DNA from: Rhodanobacteraceae bacterium | GTDB taxonomy: Bacteria; Pseudomonadota; Gammaproteobacteria; Xanthomonadales; Rhodanobacteraceae | Direction: 5' to 3' | Length of the DNA stretch: 64,000 nucleotides | Assembly (NCBI GenBank): GCA_016790075.1 | Contig: JAEUPP010000039.1 | Location: forward strand, 248,001 to 312,000 | Shown here: positions 8,145-17,135 of the stretch, one piece after another | How positions within the stretch are numbered: the stretch's first letter is position 1 | Layout: the number at the start of each line of letters is the position of its first letter | The notes under the pieces: generated by a model | What the model saw: the letters and a program-made list of their open reading frames with translations, nothing else | Told to the model about the DNA's origin: nothing | Databases searched by the model: none | Made by a program: the position numbers and the translations under genes

Positions 8145-9172
8145 TTCGACGCGAACTGCTGCAGCAGACCGTCGAACACGCCGGAGGCGACTTCAATCCG
8201 CGTGAAATCACTATCAAGGCGGGCGCTGATTCCGCTGAGTGCTACCGCCAGGCTGTCGGTTTCCGGATGCTGGTAGCGTTCGTCCTTCAGGTCGATGTCG
8301 TGGATGATCTCGCCTTCGTACATGTCGAATCGCAAAACGTTCTCCGGCAGTACGCGGTCGGAACCCAGGACAAAACGAAACGTGGCTTGTGCATCGATGA
8401 ACCGCCGAATCAACCCGATGCAGGCCATGCGATCTGCTTTGACGATGGCCCGCGTGACCCAGACACGCACCTGGTAGTGTGTCCTGCTCTCGCGTTTGTC
8501 CGCGGACTTCACAGCCTGCCCCTCCTCTTTTTGCTGAAGTTCCGACGTCAGCTGGTCGAGCAACGCACTCGCGACTTCACACCGGGCAGGACTGAAGAAA
8601 TCGCGGCGTTCAATTTCCCTGAAGCGGTTGCGCAGGCGGGCCAGCAGCCTTCGTCCGTCGGCTGGTGCTGCATTGCTCCCGGCCAGTTGCTCGGCGACCG
8701 CCCTCACCTCGCCCTCCGGCACCTCGTACCCGGCCTGCGCCTTTTCCTGGAAGCAGGCGATGAGCTTGGCATTGGAAAGGCCGTCGACGATCCGGGAGCA
8801 CCACAACGTGACCTCGGCGCCGCCTGAGCGGATTTGACGCACAAGCCAGGCGAAGTCCTCATGTGCTTCCTCGGTGGAGGCAAGCAAGCACGAAATCGCG
8901 CCGCAGCTTCTACGCCGAACTTCGCGGCATAGTCTCGGGAGGGATCCCGGGGAGCACCTCGGCCGCGCAGATCTTTGTGTTCGACTCGACCGGCATGGCG
9001 GTTGAAGATCTCGCGACTGCCGATCTGGTCTTTTCGCTTGCGGCGCAAGATGCAACGGCGCAACGGTTCGATCCAAAAGAAGGCCAACGCAGGCTGACAC
9101 GTTTCCGCACAGCCAACGACTCAGTGTGCGCGCCCTGCGCCAGCAGGTGCAGGTCAATGGCGAAGGCAGCAC
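8141..9172 (-). CDS. chrB: ChrB-like chromate resistance protein, 5'-truncated and remodelled
   Basis: Homology to ChrB begins only near residue 96 of this 343-residue open frame (ASTEEAHEDFAWLVRQIRSGG, split here at residue 110) and continues through 'RNRFREIERRDFF', 'VWVTRAIVKADRMACIGLI' and 'RRFIDAQATF'. The first 95 residues are low-complexity Arg/Cys/Ser sequence antisense to an ornithine cyclodeaminase remnant, so the usual N-terminal region (ending '..LRDGVYLLP') is missing. A TTG at 8887 is the only obvious start near the homologous part. In the C-terminal domain, EGE is followed directly by 'IIHDIDLKDERY'. From recall of ChrB sequences, about 28 residues (the 'H.GD.CTFE' region) appear deleted. 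ChrB is a chromate-responsive regulator or accessory protein; this copy is probably impaired. Confidence 0.75.
   Translation of the reverse strand: MLPSPLTCTCWRRARTLSRWLCGNVSACVGLLLDRTVAPLHLAPQAKRPDRQSRDLQPPCRSSRTQRSARPRCSPGSLPRLCREVRRRSCGAISCLLASTEEAHEDFAWLVRQIRSGGAEVTLWCSRIVDGLSNAKLIACFQEKAQAGYEVPEGEVRAVAEQLAGSNAAPADGRRLLARLRNRFREIERRDFFSPARCEVASALLDQLTSELQQKEEGQAVKSADKRESRTHYQVRVWVTRAIVKADRMACIGLIRRFIDAQATFRFVLGSDRVLPENVLRFDMYEGEIIHDIDLKDERYQHPETDSLAVALSGISARLDSDFTRIEVASGVFDGLLQQFASK
8905..9075 (+). pseudogene. Ornithine cyclodeaminase family C-terminal remnant
   Basis: On the plus strand, antisense to the first part of the chrB frame, the translation contains FYAELRGIVSGGIPG and 'QIFVFDSTGMAVEDLATADLVF'-type sequence (8908-9042). 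This is the conserved C-terminal block of the ornithine cyclodeaminase/mu-crystallin family, where 'AELGxVxxGxxPG..' is followed by 'ITxFDSTGxAxxDxATA'. Only about 55 codons survive and no start or upstream domain is present. It abuts the point where chrB homology begins (about 8888), so it marks a recombination breakpoint. Confidence 0.7.
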
Positions 9173-9211
9173 AGAGGCTGCCTTGCTTTCAACATGGCCA
9201 GCGATGCTGCG

Positions 9212-9694
9212 TCAGCCAAGCACGCCGCGCAGATCCTTCTCGATCTTCTCTGGCGTGTCGGTCGGTGCGTAGCGCTTGAGCACACGGCCGTCGCGGCCGA
9301 CCAGGAACTTGGTAAAGTTCCACTTGATACCTTCGGTACCAAGAAAGCCAGCCTTTTCACTTTTCAGCCATTTGTACAATGGATGTGCCTTGTCGCCATT
9401 GACGTCGATCTTGGCGAACATCGGAAAGCTGACGTCATAGGTCAGCGAACAGAAGTTGCGGATCTCGTCGGCATCGCCGGGCTCCTGGTGACCAAACTGG
9501 TCACAGGGAAAACCGAGCACAACCAGCCCTTCATCCTTGTGCTTGCGGTACATGGCCTCCAGCCCGGTGTACTGCGGCGTGAAACCACATTTCGAGGCAA
9601 CATTGACGATCAGCAGCGCCTTGCCTTTGTAGGCTTTCAAGGCCTGCTCGTCACCGTCCAATGTTGTCGCGGAAAAATCATAGGCCGTGGTCAT
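9212..9694 (-). CDS. Glutathione peroxidase family protein
   Basis: This 160-residue protein of the BtuE/Gpx family reduces hydrogen peroxide and lipid hydroperoxides, in bacteria usually with thioredoxin or glutathione as reductant. The N-terminus ends in the active-site block VNVASKCGFTPQY, with Cys in place of selenocysteine. It is followed by 'VLGFPCDQFGHQEP' (second conserved block with Gln) and KWNFTKFLVGRDG (Trp/Asn of the catalytic tetrad). The length is normal for the family. It lies 38 bases downstream of slyD on the same strand, so the two may be co-transcribed. Confidence 0.93.
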   Translation of the reverse strand: MTTAYDFSATTLDGDEQALKAYKGKALLIVNVASKCGFTPQYTGLEAMYRKHKDEGLVVLGFPCDQFGHQEPGDADEIRNFCSLTYDVSFPMFAKIDVNGDKAHPLYKWLKSEKAGFLGTEGIKWNFTKFLVGRDGRVLKRYAPTDTPEKIEKDLRGVLG

Positions 9695-9732
9695 GCTTCA
9701 CCTCGTCAGGGATGGAACGCCGGCTTGAGCAC

Positions 9733-10215
9733 TCAATGATGATGACCGCCTGGACCATGCACATGGCCGTGCATGACCTCTTCGGGCGTTGCATCGCGTA
9801 CCTCGGTGATCTCGATGGCGAAATGCAATGCCTGACCGGCCAGCGGATGATTGCCGTCAATCGTAATCATGTCATCGTCGACGGCCGATACCGTGACCGT
9901 CATGGGCCCATTCGGACCATTGGCGTGAAACTGCATGCCGGGCTCGATTTCATCAACGCCCTGAAACGCGGCTCGCGGCACCGACTGGATCAGGCCGGCC
10001 TGATGCACGCCATAGCCCTCCTCCGGAGCAACGACGACGTTGAACGTATCGCCAGCACTCTTGCCCGTCATTTCGCGTTCCAGGCCAGGCACTATATTGC
10101 CGACCCCATGCAGGTAAGCCAGCGGTTCGCGGCCGGAGGACGAATCGATGACCTCACCTTCGGCGTTGGTCAGGGTGTAGTGAAACGCGGCGACACGTCG
10201 GTCGGCAATCTGCAT
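9733..10215 (-). CDS. slyD: FKBP-type peptidyl-prolyl isomerase SlyD
   Basis: This 160-residue protein has a single FKBP domain with the IF (insert-in-flap) arrangement: 'LTNAEGEVIDSS', 'PLAYLHGVGNIVPGLEREM' and 'VVVAPEEGYGVHQAGLIQ'. It accelerates proline isomerisation and acts as a chaperone. In enterobacteria it also binds nickel for hydrogenase maturation. The short C-terminal tail (HGHVHGPGGHHH) is histidine-rich, compatible with metal binding, but lacks the cysteines and length of the E. coli tail. It sits between dctA and the glutathione peroxidase gene. Confidence 0.93.
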   Translation of the reverse strand: MQIADRRVAAFHYTLTNAEGEVIDSSSGREPLAYLHGVGNIVPGLEREMTGKSAGDTFNVVVAPEEGYGVHQAGLIQSVPRAAFQGVDEIEPGMQFHANGPNGPMTVTVSAVDDDMITIDGNHPLAGQALHFAIEITEVRDATPEEVMHGHVHGPGGHHH

Positions 10216-10302
10216 GGACTTCTCGGAATGGCGCCCGGAACGGGCGGGGGACCAACCGGCGGCTGGATTCGCCGCGGAGCATGAGGGCAGCCTGGCAGCG
10301 AT

Positions 10303-11604
10303 TCAAGTTGCCGCTGCGGCGGATGCCGTGTCCGCGGTCTGATCCTGGGGCCCTGCTGCAAACGCAGCCTTCATTTTCTCGTCGTCGCGCAAGCCTTCCC
10401 AGCGCGCGACGACCATGGTTGCAACCGCATTGCCGATCACGTTCGTGATCGCGCGCGCTTCGGACATGAAACGGTCTACACCCACCACGAGTGCAACACC
10501 TTCGACCGGCACCTTGCCTGCCAATGCACCCAGCGTGGCGATCAGCGTGGTAAGACCCGCCCCCGTGATGCCGGCCGCCCCCTTGGAGGTAAGCAGCAAT
10601 ACACCCAGCAAGACGAGCTCGTCGTACAGGGTCAACGACACACCCAGCGCCTGAGCAATAAAGATCGCCGCCATGGTCAGATAGATACAGGTGCCATCAA
10701 GATTGAACGAATAGCCGGTCGGCAACACCAGGCCGACGACAGAGCGATCGCAGCCCGCCTGCTCCAGCCGCAATAGCAGGCGCGGCAAGGCGGATTCTGA
10801 CGAAGACGTGCCGGCTACCAGCACGATCTCGCGTCGTATGTACACCAGAAAGCGCCACAGCGAAAAACCCGACAGGCGGGCGACAACACCCAGCACGCCG
10901 AACACGAACGCGGCACAGGTCGCGTACACACAGAGCATGAGCCAGCCCAGCGAAACCAGCATGCCAAGGCCAAACTTGCCTATCGAAAATGCCATCGCAC
11001 CAAACGCACCGATAGGTGCGGCACGCATGATCAGCGCGACGATCTTGAACAGCACCTGCGACAACTCGTCGAGCAGGTCAAGCAGACGTCGCCCGGCCGG
11101 CCCCGCCCCCGTCATCGCAACGCCAAACAGCACAGCGACCAGCAGCACCTGCAGCAGGTTGTTGTCGACAAAGGCCGAGACCAGGCTCCTGGGGATGATG
11201 CCAAGCAGGAAACCGGCAAGCGTCTGTTCCTTGGCCGCCTCGACGTAGCTCGCCGTCTTGTTCGGATCGAGATCACCCGGCTGTACGGCGATGCCGACAC
11301 CCGGCTGTGCCACGTTGGCCACGACCAAGCCAATCACGAGCGCTAGCGTCGTCAGCACTTCAAAATAGACCAGCGCCTTGAAACCTATGCGCCCGGAATG
11401 ACGCAGGTCGCCCATGCGCGCCATGCCGACGACGATGGTTAGAAAAATCACCGGGCCAATGATCATCTTGACCAGGCTGATAAAGCCGTCGCCGAACGGC
11501 TTCATGCGCTGACCAAGCTGTGGGTCGAGATGGCCGAGGGCAATGCCGACTACGACGGCGACCAGCACCTGGACGTAGAGATTTTTATAGGCACCGCGCC
11601 ACAT
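10303..11604 (-). CDS. dctA: C4-dicarboxylate:cation symporter DctA
   Basis: This inner-membrane carrier imports succinate, fumarate and malate with protons or sodium (DAACS family). From the ATG at 11604, which has AGGAG seven bases upstream, the product is 433 residues, the family length; an upstream Met at 11700 lacks this support. Visible motifs are '[17 protein letters not shown]', '[19 protein letters not shown]' (serine-rich re-entrant loop) and '[19 protein letters not shown]', then '[19 protein letters not shown]'. A bidirectional terminator separates it from the upstream csp gene. DctA would feed the dicarboxylates oxidised by the sdh operon at 57-60 kb. Confidence 0.95.
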   Translation of the reverse strand: MWRGAYKNLYVQVLVAVVVGIALGHLDPQLGQRMKPFGDGFISLVKMIIGPVIFLTIVVGMARMGDLRHSGRIGFKALVYFEVLTTLALVIGLVVANVAQPGVGIAVQPGDLDPNKTASYVEAAKEQTLAGFLLGIIPRSLVSAFVDNNLLQVLLVAVLFGVAMTGAGPAGRRLLDLLDELSQVLFKIVALIMRAAPIGAFGAMAFSIGKFGLGMLVSLGWLMLCVYATCAAFVFGVLGVVARLSGFSLWRFLVYIRREIVLVAGTSSSESALPRLLLRLEQAGCDRSVVGLVLPTGYSFNLDGTCIYLTMAAIFIAQALGVSLTLYDELVLLGVLLLTSKGAAGITGAGLTTLIATLGALAGKVPVEGVALVVGVDRFMSEARAITNVIGNAVATMVVARWEGLRDDEKMKAAFAAGPQDQTADTASAAAAT

Positions 11605-11702
11605 CGTTTCAGCTCCTTTGCGGCGGCACGAGGCTAAACCGAAACCCGACCTGGCAGCCCGACTCGTGGCCCACCCAAGCACAGGGCAAAAGAACGGCAA
11701 TA

Positions 11703-11738
11703 AAAAACCCCAGGCGTTTCCACCTGGGGTTTTTTATT
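11703..11738. terminator. Bidirectional intrinsic terminator between csp and dctA
   Basis: An inverted repeat AACCCCAGG...CCTGGGGTT with an eight-base loop is flanked by A-runs on one side and T-runs on the other. On the minus strand it terminates csp transcription before dctA; it would also stop transcription entering from the plus strand. Confidence 0.85.
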
Positions 11739-11758
11739 CTACTGACTGTACCGTTGGA

Positions 11759-11968
11759 TCAGAGAACCTGAACCTGGTCGGCCTGCATGCCCTTCTGGCC
11801 CTGCACGGCGATGAAGCTCACGCGCTGGCCTTCCTGAAGGGTCTTGAAGCCGGTGCCCTGGATCGCGCGGAAGTGCACGAACAGGTCAGCGCCGCTTTCC
11901 GGGGTGATGAAACCAAAGCCCTTGGCGTCGTTGAACCACTTTACGGTGCCAGTCTGACGATTCGACAT
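11759..11968 (-). CDS. CspA-family cold-shock protein
   Basis: This 69-residue single-domain protein has RNP1 (KGFGFI) and RNP2 (DLFVHF) motifs and the family start '[12 protein letters not shown]'. It binds single-stranded RNA/DNA and acts as an RNA chaperone. The ATG at 11968 follows a GGAG site. The 320-base gene-free region upstream leaves room for the long 5' leader typical of cold-shock genes, but no cold-shock box could be assigned. The bidirectional terminator follows 20 bases after the stop. Confidence 0.95.
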   Translation of the reverse strand: MSNRQTGTVKWFNDAKGFGFITPESGADLFVHFRAIQGTGFKTLQEGQRVSFIAVQGQKGMQADQVQVL

Positions 11969-12289
11969 GTCTTAACTCCATGAAACAATTTAGGGATATC
12001 ACGACCACGGAGCATCCGGGCCGAGACTGAGGTTGCAGGGAGCAAGCAGGGCGAATCGATGAAGCGGATCCAAGGATCAACTGCATCAGGCCACAATTTA
12101 CCGTGACCCAGGCAAACACAGTGCGCACCACGATACTCGCATTTGTGTTTTCTGCCAATAGGTTCAGGCTTTCAGTTCGAGAACGGACTCACTGGAACCA
12201 CGATGTCGCGTTCGCTAGCCGGGTCAGCCGGCGTTTCCCCTGCAACACACTCAGGTTAATGTGCCCCAACCCCGCGAACGGAGAAGGCT
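11969..12289. other. Divergent intergenic region between csp and the TIGR04222-like gene
   Basis: About 320 bases without a gene lie between divergent starts. It should hold the csp promoter and leader (minus) and the promoter of the membrane protein gene (plus). No operator or hairpin stands out. Confidence 0.5.
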
Positions 12290-13714
12290 ATGTCAGACGC
12301 CGCTACGATCTGGTCGGAACCGCAGCGCCAATGCTGGCAGCGCCTGGAAGCACACGATTTCGGCACTTCGGACTGCGCTCTCACGTTTGCGCGCCGGCTC
12401 GCACGCGAGCACGGCTGGAGCGAAACGTTTGCCGCCGGTGCCATCCGCGAATACAAGCGTTTCTGCTTCCTCGCCATCGTCGCCGGACATACGGTTACCC
12501 CCAGCGATGCCATCGACGAAGTCTGGCATCAGCACCTGACCTACAGCCGCGACTACTGGCAGCACTTCTGCCCTAACCTGCTGGGCACGCCGCTGCATCA
12601 CGAACCGACACGAGGCGGACACGACCAGGGACGCCTGCATTACGCGCAGTACGCCGAAACACTGGCCAGTTACCAGCGCTGGTTCGGCCCACCACCAGCT
12701 GACTACTGGCCGGACGCACGCACCCAGACCATGAGCCCCGCACGCTACCGCCGGGTAGACCTGGCTCGCCATTGGGCGCTGCCGCGCCCCTCTATACCCC
12801 GTATCCGCTGGCGCGGGCTAGCCACCGCGGCCGTGTTGCTCGCGGTCGCGCCGCTGTTGCACGCCCTGCCGCTGAATCCGCTGGACCTGGATGGCCCCAC
12901 TTTTCTGCTGCTGTACCTGGCGTTAGCCGCTGTCTGCATCGTCGCTACCGTGCTGCTGCGCCGTTACGCCGACGGCAGCAGCGCCACGGCAGGCAAAAAG
13001 CCGCTGGACACCTGGTCAGCCGCTTACCTCGCCGGCGGCCCCCAACGCGTCGTCGAAGCAGGCATAGCGACGCTACTTGCCAGCGGCCAGGCACGCTGGG
13101 ACCAGCAGAACCACAAGCTCGACGTAAAACATCCGCAACACATCAAGAACTATCCGCTGGACGAAATCGTGCGCGCGGCGGCGACTGATCACACGGTGGC
13201 ACGCATCGCTCGCCGCGTGACGGAAAAACTGCAGCGCGTCCGTGACCCTTTGATCGAACACAAGCTGCTGCTCGATACACGCCGCCGCTGGCTCGTCGGC
13301 CTGGCCAGCGCGTTACCGTTCACCCTGCTTACCGTATTCGGCTGCGTGAAAATCGCAGTCGGTCTGCAACGGGATCGGCCGGTAGATATCCTGGTCTTTC
13401 TGACTCTGCTGGCCAGCGTTACCGCGCTCATGCTGCTGTTCCGCCGACCAACACGCAGCCGCGCCGGTGAGGCCAAACTGCGGGAAATGAAGCTGCAGTA
13501 CACGCATGCGCGCCGTGCGCCGCGAGATTCCGATATTGGCATCGCGGTGGCACTCGCGGGAACCGTCGCCCTCGCAGGAACGGCCTATGCCGACTTCCAC
13601 CGGGAGCAGCCGCCCAGCGGCAGCACCAGCTCCACTGATTCCAGCAGTTGTTCCTCCGACAGCAGCAGCTGCAGCAGCGGTTGCGGAGGATGTGGCGGGG
13701 GCGGCGGGGATTGA
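12290..13714 (+). CDS. TIGR04222-like membrane protein with Cys/Ser/Gly-rich tail
   Basis: This 474-residue protein starts at an ATG eight bases after GGAGA. Residues 1-140 form a soluble His/Trp-rich domain ('DEVWHQHLTYSRDYWQHF') like the glycine-rich-domain/DUF1399 type. Two hydrophobic segments (about 180-200 and 205-227), a cytoplasmic domain and two more membrane segments (about 345-390) follow. The last 28 residues are almost only Ser, Cys and Gly (SSCSSDSSSCSSGCGGCGGG). This architecture matches TIGR04222 proteins of unknown function. The Cys-rich end could bind metal or be a modification site; that is speculation. Confidence 0.75.
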   Translation: MSDAATIWSEPQRQCWQRLEAHDFGTSDCALTFARRLAREHGWSETFAAGAIREYKRFCFLAIVAGHTVTPSDAIDEVWHQHLTYSRDYWQHFCPNLLGTPLHHEPTRGGHDQGRLHYAQYAETLASYQRWFGPPPADYWPDARTQTMSPARYRRVDLARHWALPRPSIPRIRWRGLATAAVLLAVAPLLHALPLNPLDLDGPTFLLLYLALAAVCIVATVLLRRYADGSSATAGKKPLDTWSAAYLAGGPQRVVEAGIATLLASGQARWDQQNHKLDVKHPQHIKNYPLDEIVRAAATDHTVARIARRVTEKLQRVRDPLIEHKLLLDTRRRWLVGLASALPFTLLTVFGCVKIAVGLQRDRPVDILVFLTLLASVTALMLLFRRPTRSRAGEAKLREMKLQYTHARRAPRDSDIGIAVALAGTVALAGTAYADFHREQPPSGSTSSTDSSSCSSDSSSCSSGCGGCGGGGGD

Positions 13715-13859
13715 GTCGCAGCAAGGTGTGCTGGTGCTGCAGCCCGGCCAGCACCAACAAGTGCACATATGCACCGTTTCACCCGCCGAGCCGGCCACGT
13801 TGCCGACGTGGTAGCAACCCGTCACTAGCGAACACTGAAACGGCTGCTGCACTCCAGGC

Positions 13860-13946
13860 TGGTGCCCCGAGCCGGACTCGAACCGGCATGACCTTGCGGT
13901 CGACGGATTTTAAGTCCGTTGCGTCTACCGATTTCGCCATCGGGGC
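13860..13946 (-). tRNA. tRNA-Leu (anticodon UAA)
   Basis: An 87-nt class II tRNA including encoded CCA (complement of 13860-13862). The acceptor stem GCCCCGA/TCGGGGC closes, the anticodon loop reads CTTAAAA (TAA), there is an extended variable arm, and the T-loop GTTCGAGTC is standard. It is the last tRNA of a Gly-Cys-Gly-Leu series downstream of pgsA, equivalent in position to E. coli leuZ. Confidence 0.95.
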
Positions 13947-14004
13947 ACGCGGGTGCAAGCATGCGCGATTGCGCGGCGGCCGGGAAGATCACACCTGTCG
14001 CATA

Positions 14005-14027
14005 CAAAAAACTCCGCAGCGCGGAGT
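14005..14027 (-). terminator. Intrinsic terminator between tRNA-Gly and tRNA-Leu
   Basis: On the minus strand ACTCCGC-GCT-GCGGAGT is followed by six T residues. It lies just after the second tRNA-Gly and could terminate or attenuate readthrough into tRNA-Leu, which may be reached by partial readthrough or its own promoter. Confidence 0.75.
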
Positions 14028-14036
14028 GTTTATGAA

Positions 14037-14112
<76 letters not shown>

Positions 14113-14132
14113 ATTGCATCTTGTCGCGAAGA

Positions 14133-14206
14133 TGGAGGCCTGGGTCGGAATCGAACCGGCGTACACGGCTTTGCAGGCCGCTGCATGACCACTCTGCCAC
14201 CAGGCC
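14133..14206 (-). tRNA. tRNA-Cys (anticodon GCA)
   Basis: A 74-nt tRNA with encoded CCA. The acceptor stem GGCCTGG pairs with CCAGGCC, the anticodon is GCA, and the T-loop reads GTTCGATTC. It lies between the two tRNA-Gly copies, corresponding to cysT in the E. coli glyW-cysT-leuZ block. Confidence 0.95.
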
Positions 14207-14254
14207 ATCTTGCGTATTTTCCGGTTCGACACATGACTGCGTCGCTCCGAAAAA

Positions 14255-14284
14255 ACAAAACCTCGGTTGGCCGAGGTTTTTTTA
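14255..14284. terminator. Intrinsic terminator downstream of the first tRNA-Gly
   Basis: A stem AACCTCGG...CCGAGGTT with A- and T-runs on both sides, active in either direction. On the minus strand it follows the promoter-proximal tRNA-Gly copy and separates it from tRNA-Cys, so the two Gly copies probably belong to different transcripts. Confidence 0.75.
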
Positions 14285-14288
14285 TTCG

Positions 14289-14364
<76 letters not shown>

Positions 14365-14451
14365 ACCGGAGACCGCGCATTGTAGGGATTGGCCGATCGA
14401 TGTCAACACTCGCCACAGACATTCGGACTGCCACGCGCACAGGTCTTGGTT

Positions 14452-15024
14452 TCAGCTATCCCTGTCACGCAGTACAGGCCAAGCTGCACGCACATAGACC
14501 AGGGCCGACCAGATCGTCAGCGTCGCAGCCGCAACCAGCAGATATTCACCGATGCGGTACAACCGCAGCTCAGGGAAATCATGCTGATGCAGCAGCACGA
14601 CGAGCGCGACCATTTGCACGATGGTCTTAATCTTGCCGACCGCAGCGACGCCGACTTTCGCCCGTTGCCCGATTTCAGCCATCCATTCACGCAGCGCTGA
14701 AATGCTGATCTCGCGACCGACGATGACCGCACTGGTAATTGCAAGCATCGGCGTGGGGTTCTGCTGCACAAGCAGGAACAGCGTCACGGCGACCATAAGC
14801 TTGTCCGCGACCGGATCGAGAAATGCACCGAACGCTGAGGTCATGCCGTAGCGCCGCGCAATCCAGCCGTCTAGCCAGTCGGTAAGTGCCGCAGCGATGA
14901 AAATGGCCGCTGCGGCAAGATTGGCGCCGCGAAACGGCAAGTAGAAAACAACCACCATTACCGGTAGCAGCACGATGCGGAACAGGGTCAGCATCGTCGG
15001 CAGAGTCAGGCGTATCGGTCGCAC
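14452..15024 (-). CDS. pgsA: CDP-diacylglycerol-glycerol-3-phosphate 3-phosphatidyltransferase
   Basis: This 190-residue inner-membrane enzyme makes phosphatidylglycerophosphate, the committed step to phosphatidylglycerol and cardiolipin. The CDP-alcohol phosphotransferase signature D-x2-DG-x2-AR-x8-G-x3-D-x3-D is complete (DWLDGWIARR and GAFLDPVADK). Four to six hydrophobic helices are visible. It lies between uvrC and the tRNA cluster on the same strand, an arrangement conserved in gammaproteobacteria. The 195 bases between uvrC and pgsA show no further gene. Confidence 0.95.
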   Translation of the reverse strand: MRPIRLTLPTMLTLFRIVLLPVMVVVFYLPFRGANLAAAAIFIAAALTDWLDGWIARRYGMTSAFGAFLDPVADKLMVAVTLFLLVQQNPTPMLAITSAVIVGREISISALREWMAEIGQRAKVGVAAVGKIKTIVQMVALVVLLHQHDFPELRLYRIGEYLLVAAATLTIWSALVYVRAAWPVLRDRDS

Positions 15025-15219
15025 CAGGGGCTTCCTTGGGAGTGTCTCAAGAAGAAAAATGGAAACCGTCCTGGATTGCTGGAACCAATCGCCTCGGCAA
15101 CACCGGCTCGACCTGATTGCCAGAACGGACTCCCACCTGGACGAGCAGTTTTTTCGCCACAGTCGCCGCCTTCCCTGACCTAACGAATGCCCGCTGAGTG
15201 TGCCACGGCGGCGCGCAAC

Positions 15220-17049
15220 TCAACCATGAAATCGCGCGTAGATACGTTCGGCGAGATCCTTGCTGACCCCTTTGACCTGCATGAGTTCCTCGACACCTGC
15301 CGCGGCAACACCGGCGATCCCGCCAAACTGCTTGAGCAAGGCCGCGCGCCGCCGCGCACCAACTCCGGAAATTTCTTCAAGACTCGACTTTTCGCGGGCC
15401 TTTTCGCGCCTTTGCCGGTGCCCGGTAATCGCAAACCGATGCGCCTCGTCGCGTATAGCCTGGATCAGGTGCGATGCCGGCGAATCCGGCCCTGGCCACA
15501 GGCTGCGCCCGGTCGTCCCGACGATCAGGGTTTCATGTCCGGCACGGCGCTCAGGCCCCTTGGCGACACCGACGACAAGCACGGACACGATACCGAGCTC
15601 GCTGAGCACAGTCAGCGCCTGCCCAACCTGCCCCTTGCCGCCGTCGATCAGCAGAACATCAGGCATGACGCCATCACCTGCAGACAGGCGCTTGTAGCGC
15701 CGCTCCAGCGCCTGATGCATGGCGGCGTAGTCGTCTCCCGCGGTAATCCCGGTGATATTGAAGCGCCGGTAGTGCGATTTTTCCGCACCTTCAGGACCGA
15801 ATACGACACAGGAGGCGACCGTGGCCTCGCCCAAGGTATGACTGATGTCGAAGCACTCGATTCGCAACGGCATCTCGTCGAGCTCCAGCAATTCGCGCAG
15901 TACCTCGAACCGCTCACGCAAGGTCTGGCGGCTTGCGAGCCGGGTTGCGAGCGCGGCGACCGCGTTCTTCTGCGCGAGCTCAAGAAAGCGGGCGCGCTCG
16001 GCCCGTACGCTGGATTTGATCTCGATCTTGCGCTCGGCCTGTACCGCTAGCGCACCGGCCAGCACATCGGAATCGTCGATGGCATGGCTGACGAGAATCT
16101 CCTCCGGCGGAGGTCGCTCCAGGTAATATTGCGCGATAAACGCCGCAAGCACGTCAGCTTCAGTCGCATCCAGCGGCAGGCGCGGAAAGAAATCGCGCGA
16201 GCCCAGACTGATGCCATTACGGAAGAACAGCACGGACACGCAGGCGAGCCCATTGGCTATGCTGCAGCCCAGCACGTCCATGTCCGCACTGGCGCCCTGG
16301 ACGTAGTGACGGGCCTGCAATTGCTTCAAGGTCGCGACCTGATCACGCAGGGCAGCGGCTCGCTCGAACTCAAGCGCCTTGCTCGCGATTTCCATGCGCG
16401 CAACGGTTTCGTCTATGACCTGGTTGCTCTTCCCCTCAAGAAACAGCGCCGCATGCCGCACGCTGGCGGCATAGTCGTCTTCGGCGATGAGCCCGACACA
16501 AGGCGCGCTGCAGCGTTTGATCTGGTATTGCAGGCAAGGCCGTGAACGATTGCGGAAATAGCTGTCCTCGCACTGACGCACGAGAAACAGCTTCTGCATC
16601 AGGCTCAGACTTTCGCGCACCGCATAGCCGCTGGGAAAAGGCCCGAAGTAGCGCCCCTTTTCAGTTTTCGCGCCGCGGTGGAAGCTGATTCGCGGTGCTT
16701 CGGGGCCGGATGAAATAAAAATATACGGGTAGCTTTTGTCGTCACGCAGCAGGATGTTGTAACGCGGCTTCAGCGACTTGATCAGCTGCGCCTCGAGAAT
16801 CAAGGCCTCGCCTTCCGTTCGCGTCAGCGTGGTCTCGATGCGTGCAATCTGCGCGATCATGGCCATGATGCGCGGTTCAAGCCGTGGTTTCAGGAAATAG
16901 CTGCCGACGCGTTTTTTCAGGTCGCGCGCCTTGCCTACATAGAGCAGCTCTCCGCGTGCGTCGATCATGCGATAGACACCGGGTGAACTGCTCAGGTGGC
17001 GGACGAAGGCTTTGCCGTCGAACGGCGCGGTATGCGGGCTGGTTTCCAT
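15220..17049 (-). CDS. uvrC: Excinuclease ABC subunit UvrC
   Basis: This 609-residue nuclease makes both incisions in nucleotide excision repair with UvrA and UvrB. In order it shows the GIY-YIG domain (GVYRMIDARGELLYVGKARD), the Cys cluster around 'SRPCLQYQIKRCSAPCVG', the UVR domain (residues about 205-240), the RNase H-like endonuclease domain with 'ECFDISH' and 'DVLLIDGGKGQ', and a C-terminal helix-hairpin-helix ('ISGVGARRRAALLKQFGG'). Length is typical. It is upstream of pgsA as in E. coli. Confidence 0.97.
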   Translation of the reverse strand: METSPHTAPFDGKAFVRHLSSSPGVYRMIDARGELLYVGKARDLKKRVGSYFLKPRLEPRIMAMIAQIARIETTLTRTEGEALILEAQLIKSLKPRYNILLRDDKSYPYIFISSGPEAPRISFHRGAKTEKGRYFGPFPSGYAVRESLSLMQKLFLVRQCEDSYFRNRSRPCLQYQIKRCSAPCVGLIAEDDYAASVRHAALFLEGKSNQVIDETVARMEIASKALEFERAAALRDQVATLKQLQARHYVQGASADMDVLGCSIANGLACVSVLFFRNGISLGSRDFFPRLPLDATEADVLAAFIAQYYLERPPPEEILVSHAIDDSDVLAGALAVQAERKIEIKSSVRAERARFLELAQKNAVAALATRLASRQTLRERFEVLRELLELDEMPLRIECFDISHTLGEATVASCVVFGPEGAEKSHYRRFNITGITAGDDYAAMHQALERRYKRLSAGDGVMPDVLLIDGGKGQVGQALTVLSELGIVSVLVVGVAKGPERRAGHETLIVGTTGRSLWPGPDSPASHLIQAIRDEAHRFAITGHRQRREKAREKSSLEEISGVGARRRAALLKQFGGIAGVAAAGVEELMQVKGVSKDLAERIYARFHG

Positions 17050-17135
17050 GCGAAGAATTGTCGCGCGAAGCGAGGCTTAGCGGCGTGAGGGTGGCCGAAT
17101 CGAGCCCGAGGGCAACAGCTTGCGCCGGTTTTGCC

